NCBI GenBank assembly: GCA_013365325.1
Contig: JABVXV010000024.1
Location: 248,001-312,000 of the forward strand
DNA: 64,000 bases
DNA from: Dipetalonema caudispina
Lineage: Eukaryota; Nematoda; Chromadorea; Rhabditida; Onchocercidae
Direction: 5' to 3'
Shown: positions 10,856 to 22,176 of the stretch, piece by piece
Numbering within the stretch: the stretch's first letter is position 1
How the letters are laid out: each line of letters starts with the position of its first letter
The notes under the pieces: model-generated
Told to the model about the DNA's origin: nothing
The model's input: the letters and a program-made list of their open reading frames with translations, nothing else
Database searches by the model: none
Program-made: the position numbers and the translations under genes

Positions 10856-13800
10856 TGTTTTGCTAGAAAATCCAATTTCAATTTGAAATTCAGCATAAAA
10901 TTCGATTTGATGTTTTCGAAAGTCATCTTTAAAGATGAAATAGTGACGCAAGACGTCGCAGATAATTCCTACAAAACTTTAGAACATATGCATGATGAAA
11001 AAATATAGTGATTTGTAGTAATAAACAGAGACGTCATACTTTAATTAAATAAGATAATTAGCGAAAACAAGCAGTGTAATTCATCAATTCGTGAAATGTG
11101 GTCTAAAATCGCGAAGAAATGTTATGTCTGACAGTCGAAAATATCGACGGACACCAATGACGGACATCCAACGCATAAATGCTGACTGATAGGCATATTA
11201 TCTGGAAATCAATTTAAAAGTTGTCAGTAAATTGTAAGGATGCTAATTGGGAGATCATTCGAAAATTTTTATATTCCAAAAGCCTTAAAGATAAACTAAA
11301 AAAGTAGTTTTTAGGAATTAACGATTTTCAGATATATTTCCAAATAGTTTCATTTTTCGCTTTTTTCCAAAACAAAATATTTGCAAATGTAAATAATTCT
11401 CACTGAATGTTTCATCGGATAATATCTATCGAAGCCTTTCGTAGGAGACAATTAATAGCTTATTTCAATCAAATCAGTTTATCAATGAAATTTACAAAAT
11501 ACTGTAATAAAAAAAAGACATAAAATATGATTATTTGTTAAAAAATTGATGATTTGAATTTCTTCTTGTATGCAAATGTATAGTAATACTACGCCAAATG
11601 ATAAATTGTTTGAAGAAAGCAAGTAAAATTCTAATTATACTGGTAAAGGTAGGAAAAATGATAAATTAGTTGTACTGATTAATTATCAGTTTTAGTGATT
11701 ATCTGAAATTGAACTCATTGCACCATTGTAATTATTTTGAATTTAGCAAAAAGACAAGTGAAATTATGATTATATTGATAAAGATATAAAGATATATCGA
11801 AGTTTTATGATATTTTTTAGACTATGATCTTTTTTAATTTGTATATTCTTCGAATTGAGCTGAAAACAGTGTAAATTTAATCAGTCTTAAGTTTTATAAT
11901 ATATTTTTAAGCTAAAATACTAATTGGGCTATATCAAAGTTCTGAATAATCAAATAAATAATTGAATGAAATTTAAAAATCTTTATTAAACTTCACTTTT
12001 TTTGTCCTTTTTTTTTTTTGAGCAAAATAGCTGCATGAAAGTGATGCTTATATGTAAAATCATTTCGATGAATGATGCCCAATAGGAAGATAATTTGGAA
12101 GATTATATGACAGAATTGTTGGAGAGAAATGACAAGCATTCTCATAAATAAAGTATTGAAGGGAAAAGTTGATTGGAGAAGAGGGAATTTCTATTTTAAA
12201 ATCAACTAATTTTAAGCAATGAAAATATTTCCCTCATCTTTTCGCTTTTCTTCAATGAGTAAATAGTCTGAAGTGTTTTTTTTTTCCTTTTTTTTTTTTC
12301 TTTTTTGTATTTGAAAAATGTATAATCAGAAATTATGTAATTAAATGAAATCGAAATTATGCAAATGATATTGAAAATCTATGAATGAAAACACCATTAA
12401 ATGTTATTATCTATTGAATTTCTATTTTTGCTGACAAATTTGGCATGAAAGCGCATCAGCAATTTATTAATTTAATTAGATATATTTTTAACAAATGCAT
12501 CGTAAATAAAAGAATTGATAAATTTTGTTCTTTTTTCTATTCTTCTTGTATTTATTTCACAAATACATTTCGAGGCTTTACTTCATCTTAAACTTAATCC
12601 TTAATTTTCTTTTTTATAGTAGTAAATTGTTTCTGAATTCAAACTAATTCAAAAATTTAAAATTAATACTTTTCTGACGATGTTTTTTCACATTTGGGGA
12701 AAAGAAAAATCTGGAATTCTTGTTTTAAAATTTTTAATTTAAAATTTTTCCATCTATTCATCGACTCGTCCAATCTAATGGTCATTCTTTTCATTTCGAT
12801 TCCATTACTTTCGCTAAATATGTATTGACAACTTGTGGTTTATTAAAGACAGTTAATTATTGCTTGTTTCTTTACCATTTTAATTATCACCCTTGTTTAT
12901 GGAGCAGAACAAAATTTGCTGCTAATTTGCAATCTCATACTAGCGCCAATTGCTTATTTACATCTTTTCACTATCTTAAGACAAATTTTAACTTCCAACA
13001 ACGCAATTTTTGATAAATATTTCATATTCATTAAATATTAAAAAACTTAAGTTTAAAAAGAAAAGACTATGTAGGAGAAGGCAATTAAATAATGAAAGCA
13101 TATAATCTAAATTAGCTTTAAGTTTTTGAAATTTCAGAAAAATTGTTAATTAAATATTTATATTAACATCGTTCTGATTTTATCCTTTTTCAATTCCAAA
13201 AAAAAAAAAAAAAAAAAAAAAGAAAGGATAATCTCACATTTTCTTTGTTTAACGAAACAAAGAAATATACTAATCTTTGTTTTTTTTTTTTTCCTTTTAT
13301 TTTTTTTGCCTTATAAATTCATTTTTTTTCCTGAAACAACAAACAATATTGAGTTAAAGATACTTTAATTTCGAATTTCTTTTATCTTTCAAATTACTAT
13401 AACAAGTATATATATATAGATGCAATCAAATTTTAGATAATTAGGCTAGCCTAATTAGGATTTTCTTTTGTTGTTTAGAAAAAATGAAAAAAAAAAACTT
13501 CCACTTATACTGTCATCAAAATGAAAAAAATTGAACTCAAAAAATTGAAAAAAGAAAATGGGAAACTTTAACAGAGTTAAAGGAAGATAGAAAAATAACA
13601 GAAAGAAATTTTTTTTTCCTTTCTTTCCCATTATAATAATGTAAAAGTATTAGTTTGACGAATTGGACCAAAAGGAAGTGGAAGGAAATCATCCAGAAAA
13701 GATAATAAAATCCAATTTTACTGAAATGAACTAAACAAAAAGCTCTTTTGTTAATCACCTAATTTTATATTAAACATTTTCTGGACTCGACTAGCAAAAT

Positions 13801-13862
13801 AGAAAAACATATATTGTGCAACAAAGCACTTTTATAAATTGCATTACCACAACAATATTGCA

Positions 13863-13894
<32 letters not shown>

Positions 13895-14430
13895 TCTCAT
13901 CTGCGTTGCCATCTTAACTCTTTTCTTTATTCGTTTATCTTTCTTTTCAAGCATAATAAAGTTGAAATTATTACACTCTCTCAGCTTTATATGATATATT
14001 TTCGAATAAATCATTCGGTTGTTATGCAATACTAAAAGAAAAGAAAATGAAAATTAGTATAGTTTCTTAAAATTGTTATGATTAAATGAAATTATTGTTT
14101 TGATAAGTGATAAAGGATGAAATGGAAATGATATCAGTATGTAAATAATTTTTCTTTTTTCCTTTTTGTTTTTTAGTAAATATATAAATTAATAGTGAAA
14201 TTGGTCTATTTAAAAAGTAATTTATAGTTTATTTTAAACTAATCAACTAGTTTGTTTTAAAACAATTATGAAGCATTGCTTATAACGTAATGCTATTGCA
14301 GTCATTTTTTTTTTTCAACAATGCAAAAGTTGAGAAATTTTGATGAACAACGACATTTGGGATAATATTTCTCATTAATTACAAATTTTCCCCTGAAAAT
14401 TGATCGGATACTGCTATTTAATCTACTTGT
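10856..14430. other. Intergenic stretch with a GC-richer block and one coding-like segment
   Basis: Mostly AT-rich and unassigned. The block 11084-11200, just upstream of the GPCR, is much richer in G+C and open in two minus-strand frames (see findings). On the minus strand, 12663-12839 is free of stops for 58 codons and includes ESNGIEMKRMTIRLDESMNRW-like sequence ending CEKTSSEKY and a stop; it looks coding-like but I can place no neighbouring exons. On the plus strand, 12825-13013 is an open frame with RTKFAANLQSHTSANCLF after a CAG acceptor. Poly(A) and poly(T) runs occur near 13200, 13280 and 13862. Confidence 0.3.
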
Positions 14431-14475
14431 CAGTTTTATTTGTTAGTATTCATCGAATACTAACAAATAAAACTG
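14431..14475. repeat. Perfect 21-bp inverted repeat with a 3-base loop
   Basis: Bases 14431-14451 are the exact reverse complement of 14455-14475, separated by ATC; one further flanking T-A pair also matches. It would form a 21-22 bp perfect hairpin in DNA or RNA. No gene that I can support surrounds it. It could be a cruciform site, a minimal transposon relic or a small structured RNA. Confidence 0.9.
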
Positions 14476-15062
14476 AAATTGTTACCCTCATTGAATGATC
14501 TTTTTAGCTTTGGATAAACGAAGATGTAGTAGAGCTTCTTATGACTAAGGCAATATAACCTTTGGTTTTTTTTTTCTTTATTTATTTTCAAATTTGAATT
14601 AAATGAATAAAATAAGCGTCAATTGATCAAATGTGTAAATGACAGTGAGACGATAATAAATTAGTGATAGTCGCATCCTCTTTAAATTCATTAATGCATA
14701 AATCAGACATGCAAACATCACACTTATAAAACATAAATATTTTTAATGAATGTTGTAAATAGACATTCAACCCAAATATTACCCATAAATAATTAAGTTG
14801 CATTTCAACTTATATTATTAGGTTGCTTTTATATACTGGGATATATTCTGTAATAAATATGAGCTTTTTCATATATCATTTTATTGCTCATTTTTTGCAT
14901 TTGTTTTATTTATTGCTTGCTGGTATTATTTTATATTTATTTGAAATTATTATTTATTGTAATTAATTTTAACTGAAAGTATATATCTAAGTGAATTCTT
15001 TTTCTTTTATTTGAATTCAAAATGAGTTTCAAAAGGAACGGTGTGACAACTTGAAATATTAG

Positions 15063-17446
15063 TAACACATTTAGTTTAGTTTACGATCAACTTGTAAGAA
15101 GTTTCACAAACAAGGCAAAAAGTTTTGATGATAGAGAAAGTAATGATATCAGGAAGCAGTAAGAGGAAGATAATGTTTTTCAAGCTTTCATCCGATCTTA
15201 TTTCCTAAAAGCATAAGTAAACTTTTTTCTAATTGGCAAAATATGTTAATTATTAGAGCTTTTTATTCAATTTACAAAGATTATACTTCTAATAATTTGA
15301 ATATAATATCGCCATAATATGCTACTACCTATATCCATTATTTTTAATTTATTACTTGTTTTTAATGAGTAGGATGAAGATTGCAATAGTAAATATTTTA
15401 ATAATACAGATATTATTACCTTTATTAAATATGGCATATATATATATTCGATATCATTTCATACTTTTTAAACTGTTCAAAGTTAATTTAATCAAAAATT
15501 GACAAATTGCTCACTATGAAATTTTTGTTTATTACATGAGTGGTATTATTGCGAATTATATACAGCAAATTTTCTAATATATAAATTTATATGGATCTTT
15601 GATGGTAATTATACATCATAAGTTATTTAGCAACTAATTAATTTCATGTTAAGACTAAGTTTTAAGGACTGATAATTTCAAAATTTTTTGGATTGTAACA
15701 TTGCACCAAAAAAGAAAAAGAAAGAAGATAAGATGGACACTAAATTAGTTTAGTTGAATTTTTGGATCGGATACTGAAATTAGCTTTAACAAAAATTAAA
15801 GCTTTTAGACTTAAAATTAATAACAAAAAATCAAAAAATAAGTAAGAGAGTGATATTTAATCGTTTTCTTTATATCTCGCTAATTCTTTTTTTCTTTATT
15901 TCTCCTTCTTGAAACCTTCATTATCCGTAGATTTTTGATTTCACTCAAATATTTTCACTTCTATTCTTCTATTTTTACTTAACAGAATAATTTAATTTAA
16001 TGAAGACTTGAAAAGCACTTCTTTATCCTTGCAAAATGTAAAAACTTTTCTGAATCAATGATAAATCTTTTAAGTTTAGAATATAAAGCCCAGTAGTATC
16101 TCTATATAACTATAATGATTACTTGGTAAAATTATAATTTTACTGCCCAATTTACACCTATATCAGAGGTTAACTTAAGAAGATTGAATAAAAGCCAACT
16201 CTTGAGGAGATCTTGTGTCATTTTTTTTTTTTTGAAATTCAAGACTATTTTTCAAATGGTCCCATTAAGTCTATAAGTTCCGATAGCATAATTTGGGCGA
16301 GTTGATATTGATTTGATTAAATTAGTTGAAAAAAAATTGAAATTTTTAAATTCTTCTTTCTACTTTTACCATCTCTCTTTAGCCTTACATTTTGTAGTGA
16401 TAATAATTGGTACCATATGTTAATTATATCAACGAATGAGTAATATTCATTAGAAAGTAATCAGTGAAAGTTTATCAGTGAATGAATAGATTTAGTTAAG
16501 AGAATGGAACTGAACTTAATGCCAATTTTTGAAAAAATCATAAAAAAAGAAATAGAAGTAACGGCGCTGCAAAGCTACGATAATGGAATTATCAGGAAGA
16601 GTGCTTCTGGCAAGCATTTCGAATTGTAGAATATATGGGCGGTCTCCTCTCTTTTTTTTTTTTTTTTTTTTTTTCTGTTCTCATCAAAAACTTCTTTTCA
16701 ATTCATTTCTGTGAAAAGTCACAATTTCATCTGATAAGATTACCAATTAGCTAAACAAATGACCGATGAAGCGTATAGTTAAGGATTTTAAATTTGCACT
16801 CCAATAAATGCAATATATTAATCATTTGATCCATGGAATAATATCTTTTAGGCTTAGAAATTTTGAAAGACCTTATCCTAATTCAGTGATTTTTTTCTTC
16901 CCTTTAATACATTCATTTTTCAACAATATATTTCTCCTATATAATATTTCAATCCTTTAAAATCTTCAAAAGATGAAGTTAATTTGAAAAGAAATTTTCT
17001 TCTTTTTTAGTGATTATTTATGATTCAAATTATTTTAATAACATTTCTGCAATTTTCTTTTTATTCTTTTTATTTTTGATAGATGATAGGATCACTGTAA
17101 TTGTGGAAAAAAGTAAAAAACAATGTTTGGAATAATAAATTATTAGTATTTATTTTTATACATGAAGTGTCAATCATTCATGATGATCTTATCATTTTAT
17201 TTTTTTAATCGCATTGAGTAATTTGAAAACATTTCTATTGCCACCAATTTGCACAATCAACTTTCAAATAGCTTTTTTGATACAACCAGATGTACCACTC
17301 AAACTGATGTTTCTCTTCCTCCTCATAATTTGTTTGTCACTTCGGACACAAAAACATTCCATTATTCAAAATCGAAATTTCAAATAACAATTAAAGCATT
17401 ATCAGAGCATATTGTTTATTTGAAAAGATATTTAAAAATTGTTTAA
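15063..17446 (+). CDS. Weak two-exon candidate, unknown product
   Basis: Two coding-like plus-strand segments have compatible phases. 15063-15158 follows an ATATTAG acceptor, ends at a GTAAGA donor and reads NTFSLVYDQLVRSFTNKAKS then FDDRESNDIRK. 17272-17446 follows a CAAATAG acceptor and reads DTTRCTTQTDVSLPPHNLF and onward to a TAA. Joining them keeps one frame (phase 2 to prefix 1). I recognise no family. Other exons would be needed for a start. The open frames are not long, so this could be chance; codon composition is the main argument. Confidence 0.2.
16504..16629 (+). CDS. Small open frame of 41 residues in a local GC-rich patch
   Basis: ATG at 16504 to TAG at 16627. The second half (EVTALQSYDNGIIRKSASGK) uses far more G/C-ending codons than the surroundings, while the first half is AT-rich. 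A run of 23 T follows from 16652. No acceptor or donor clearly links it to a larger gene. It could be a micropeptide, an exon, or a non-coding RNA ending in a T-run; none of these is established. Confidence 0.2.
   Translation: MELNLMPIFEKIIKKEIEVTALQSYDNGIIRKSASGKHFEL
16652..16674. repeat. Poly(T) run
   Basis: About 23 uninterrupted T directly after the GC-richer patch at 16555-16645. Confidence 0.9.
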
Positions 17447-17944
17447 TTATAACAAATATGTCTATTTTGAAGTTTCTTGAAAGATTCAGTCTCTTTTTTT
17501 TTTAAATTTGAATTTGAAAATGAAATATTATAGGTTATTTCTTCAACTCATAAAAATGTTGATATTTTTAGAAATGATAATTAAAGTAAGCTTGCATGAC
17601 TGAAATAAATGACTCAGAAATGTCTTCTATATCATAACTTGTTATAATTAGACAGGAAAAAATGTACCTATTCAACTGATACAATGAGTATTTTTTGAGA
17701 ATTGTAAAATGAAAAGGAAAAATAAAAAAACGACTTTTGAAAAGAAATAAATGAATACTTATTGATTTAACAATTTTTTTAACACATTTTTTTAGTTTTT
17801 TTTTTCCGTCATTTTTTGATTGTATGCAAGTTTATTTTAAAAGCATTGAAAAATATATTTGTAATTTTAAGGCAAAACTTTATTGAATTATTTGAGCAAG
17901 TAAATTTATGAAAAAAATTTTGAAAATCAATCAATATTCTTACC

Positions 17945-17999
17945 TCATAACATTTGTCATTAAATTGACAAAATTTTTCCAGCCAAGCAGCCAACCAAT
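17945..17999 (-). other. Possible isolated minus-strand exon
   Basis: The minus strand shows a good donor (TATGAG followed by GTAAGA) at the end of a coding-like segment open in two frames (ending NDKCYE, or MTNVM and phase 2). The only acceptor nearby is weak, and I find no partner exons. It is recorded because the donor is strong. Confidence 0.15.
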
Positions 18000-18069
18000 T
18001 GGAAAAGTATCATTTGCTTAATAATGATTTCTTTCCATCTTTCGAAGTTTATGAAACAATAAATCATAC

Positions 18070-18115
18070 AGAGAGGGAGAGGGAGAGAGAGGGAAAGAGG
18101 GAGGAAAAAAGAAAA
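18070..18115. repeat. GA-rich low-complexity tract
   Basis: Repeated GAGAGGGAGA-type purine sequence of about 45 bases on the plus strand (pyrimidine on minus). It accounts for the overlapping open frames seen on both strands here. Confidence 0.8.
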
Positions 18116-18717
18116 AGAACGATCATTTATAAAGAATGTGAAACTTTTAATGTTCATTATCATCTATGGCTTAGTTTATTTGAATTTTAGTAATAAGCAA
18201 GAGGAAGTTAACATTGTATTATATTTACCTATAGTTTATTAGAATTTAATTTTAAAAAGTATTATTCGTCTATATTTTGATAGGTACAGAAATAATTAAT
18301 TACATGAAGTTATGATAAAATTACAATGGATGAAAATTGTATTATATTTGTAATCGCATAATGATGATAATGATATTAATATTAATGGTTAATATAAATA
18401 TTGTAATAGTAATGATATTTTTATTGAAAAAAAAAAAAAGAAAAAAAGAGCTACTTTTTTTTTTTTTTCTCCTTAATAGATCCTCAATACTTTAAGTCGC
18501 TTGCAGTCCCAAAAAATTGATGGATTCTAATTTCATTTATAAGTGCACACATAGAAAAAAGAGGCTTAGGAATATAAAGTATCATTAAGCTTTTCCTCTC
18601 TTAATTACCAAAAAGACATGAATTTTTATTCCATGTCGTTGGAAAAAGTACAAAAGTAATCAGGCTTATTCCATAGGAAAAGTGTAAATAATGAATGAAA
18701 TTACACTCGTACGCATT

Positions 18718-20847
18718 TTATCCACTGAGCTTATCAGGAGCTGTAGGAAAAAGAAAAATTTGATTTAATTAACGAAAAGGGAACATGAAAAGATTTGAGG
18801 AAAAAAAAATGAGAAGAATGTGCTTTTTTTTTATGTTAGCTTAAAATTGTAGGAAATTTGAAGAAAAACAACAAAAAAATTATTGGAAGTAAAATTTGAG
18901 ATAAAAAAAGTTGAAATGTTTAATTTGGTAAATTCAATAAATCTTATGAATTCATCAATCTATCAATCTAATCGAATAGCTATCTTGTTTCCATCGTTAA
19001 AGTTCATTGCATTGGTACTTGATCAATTCTAACAGTCCTACAAAATGAACAGAAATTTATCCAATTTTAAAAGATATAAAACTTAAACGAAGCTATATTT
19101 TTAATGCAATTTATTACAGCTTTTAAAGAAGTTATAGGAATGAAATTCAATGATAAATCCTTTTTATATTAGTAAAATCAAAGTTCCGAAAGTCTTTGTT
19201 TTTTTTTTTTTGTTGTTGTTGTCAACTAAGTGTATTTTGTCATTTCTCACTATTACTTTACTGTTTAATGTTTACGATAATAGTAAGCTAATTTGCTCGT
19301 TTTTAGTCAAATGAAATCAAATTGAGATTATATGAAAAGTAGTAAATAATATTACTTGATCAAATGATCCGGAATAAGAAACAATTGACTAATTGCTCGT
19401 TTATTTCAAGTATATATATATCAAAAATCTACATATAAATCCATCAGGAAATTTTTACCATCAATGATAGTACCAAATCGATCTACTAATTTAAAAGGAT
19501 TGATACGATGTGTTTAACATGTAAGAATTTCATCTATCGGATACTCATTACATTAAGTAACCAATAAGATCGATCTAACAATCCTCAGTGCAATACTCTT
19601 CGAACGATGGTTTCAACATGTTGCTTCGAAAAGTTTCCTAAGTTATTACGAGTAAATAATATCTTTCTATGTTATGCAAAATTCATTTTTACATCAATCA
19701 ATATTCTATGATAATTTATTATTTTGTATATAATTAGAAGATATGAAATAAGTCCAAGAAACTTGATGATAATTCAAAAAAAATTCTCACAAATACAAGA
19801 GATTCTTTCGTCATTTTTTCTTTTGTGCGAAGTTGAGAAGTTACAATTACTTAATCAATCTTGGCAATCATTATCCAGGAAATTGAAATTTTCATTTAAA
19901 ATTGACTTTTTTTTTAAAAAAATTAGTAATTTCATTTTAACTAGCAGTTTTTACTTCTGTATTCTTTTCATATTTTAAAAGTCTCGATGATAAATCATTT
20001 TTTGTTAAATGCTAAATATCACAATGATGATAATATAACGTCACGAGCAATTTTTTCGAAAAGAAAGAGAAAAACTCTTCAGGATACTCAAATGAAAAGT
20101 ATTATAGAGAGAAAAAAAAAAAATGCCATGCAACATTTTAAGGATGTTACAGCAAATCCTCAATGACGAAAATTGCAAGTCTTTAATTTTTAATTTTGTT
20201 CTTATTTCTTATTTCCAGGGTTTAAAATCAATCAATTCCACTTTCGTTACATTTTTTTTTTTTTTTGTCATTGCCTTATTGGAAATGGGACTCTAAGATC
20301 TTATATTGTAATTTATTTGGTATATTTTAATTTTTTCTGAGCTTTTAAAATTAATAACTTCAAATAAGAGAAATTGAAAACACTTATTTATTGTTGAATA
20401 CTCCTACAATTTTAATGAATAAAATTTCATTAAAAATTAAAATAGAAGAAAATCATTCATCGAAGGTTTTTTTTTTCCCTTAGTAATAAAGAAAGCGAGT
20501 TAATTAGGTTCTATTGAAAGACTTATCTTTTTTACTTTTCTTCTTGAAATTTTCGATTTTTTAAGAATCAGTGAACTCTTTTAATTTAAGAATATAAATA
20601 TGAAAGGAAAACTAAAACTATTAAAAAGGTTTAACTAATCGAATGCCTTTCAACAAAATGGGAAACAATATTACTATTTGAATTCGCTTACTCCACAATG
20701 CGATTACATTTATTTAGAAATAATGAAATGTAACATTAGGAAAATAAAGCGAAATGACGAATCAATATAAGATGCTCAATGAATTCGTTTTACAACGAAT
20801 CAATCTGTTGCAATTTCTCTTCCGCTTTTTTTTTTTCCAAAAGCATC
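18718..20847 (-). CDS. Candidate gene 3' end, unknown product (three exons)
   Basis: Three minus-strand segments look like real exons. 20794-20847 follows TATCAACAG and encodes MLLEKKKAEEKLQQIDSL, a charged coiled-coil-like stretch, before a GTAAAA donor. 19580-19637 follows AATAACTTAG and reads ETFRSNMLKPSFEEYCTED before a GTTAGA donor. 18718-18740 follows a strong pyrimidine tract and CCTACAG and reads PDKLSG then stop. The last two join in phase (1 to prefix 2). The first does not join the second directly, so an intervening exon is missing or they belong to different genes. I recognise no family. Confidence 0.3.
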
Positions 20848-22176
20848 CTGTTGATAGGAAATTGAATATACATTCAATACTGGCAAAATTTTTACGAAAT
20901 GAATTCGGTGAAGATGCTTGAGCAAATAGCCAAATCTGATAAAATTAAATGGAAATTTCATATTTGAAACCCAGAAGTGTAATAAATTTCATACTGTTCC
21001 AGAAAATTTCTTTTCGGAATATTTTCATATTATGATTAAAAAAAAAAGCGGGATATGAAATTGTTCTAAAGATGCCAATAAAAAAGTAATTGAATTATAT
21101 AGCTGGCAAAAAAGAACAGTCAATCAGGCTAATAAGACTTATATATCGAAGAAAGGATATCATTGGTTATCCCATGATAAAGTTACAAGGATCGGGCTGG
21201 ATTAATTAATAGTAATATTGGCTTATATATTATATAAATAAAAATTTACAATTCTGTTAAAATTTATTCTCAATTTAAAATGACATAGGCACATTAATAG
21301 CATCCAATTATGATGCCAAATTTTTTACAACAGTAATTCGTGCTAACTTTTTTTTCTTCTCTCCAGACAGTTACAGAGTTTTTATTTCTAATTCTTAATC
21401 TTTCGCGTACATTTTGTCTAATCCCAAAATGGTTATCGTAAGACCATGAGATGAACCAATGGAGGTTTGATATCTTCAGTTTTAAAATTGTAAAAATACG
21501 TTCTATTACTATACTTTAATTAGCTTACTTGCTCCTATCGAGCGGTGGATTCAGCCCCTTTGTTTAGCAATTTGTGCAATTCTGAATTTTTTCATTAAAA
21601 TGCGGGGATTCGTTTCCATCCCTTATTTTCCACGTTTCCTAGCTTTCCATGATTTATGTATTGCAAACTTCCAAAATTCATTTGATAATTTAATAATATA
21701 ATCATAAATCAATACTTACATTAGCCTTAATTGCAACAACTCAACAAATATGAAAACAACAGTAAAAGAAAAAAAATTATACACAATCTGTTCACATACA
21801 GATGATATAATAAACAAACTTTGAATCTACAATTTCAAAACTAGTACTAATAAAGGAGTACAAATTTGAAACTTCAATTTTTGAATGCTAATCATCTTGA
21901 GTGAATTAACTGAATGAAAAATCTAAGGTAAATTAACTTGAAATGGATGACTTCAAAAATCCGAGAATTAGGAACTCAATGGGAGAACGGTTCGCTCATT
22001 CATCAGATTATTATGAATAAAAAGACAAACGACCAAATATAAAAAATTCCAAAGCCTATGCCTATTGATTATTCGAGATCATGCGAAAATAAAAGCTCAC
22101 CCTCATCTTATATTTAAAGCAAATAATGACCTCTTCGAATACAAATGATATAAATAATAATTTGAACTCAGATACT
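20848..22176. other. Stretch downstream of LPGAT1 with an ambiguous coding-like segment
   Basis: Most is AT-rich. At about 21500-21695 a long frame is open on the plus strand (contains ERWIQPLCLAICAILNFF and GFVSIPYFPRFLAFHDL) and a hydrophilic minus-strand segment (ETWKIRDGNESPHF) lies opposite. The G+C is higher than its surroundings. I cannot decide which strand, if either, codes. Confidence 0.25.
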
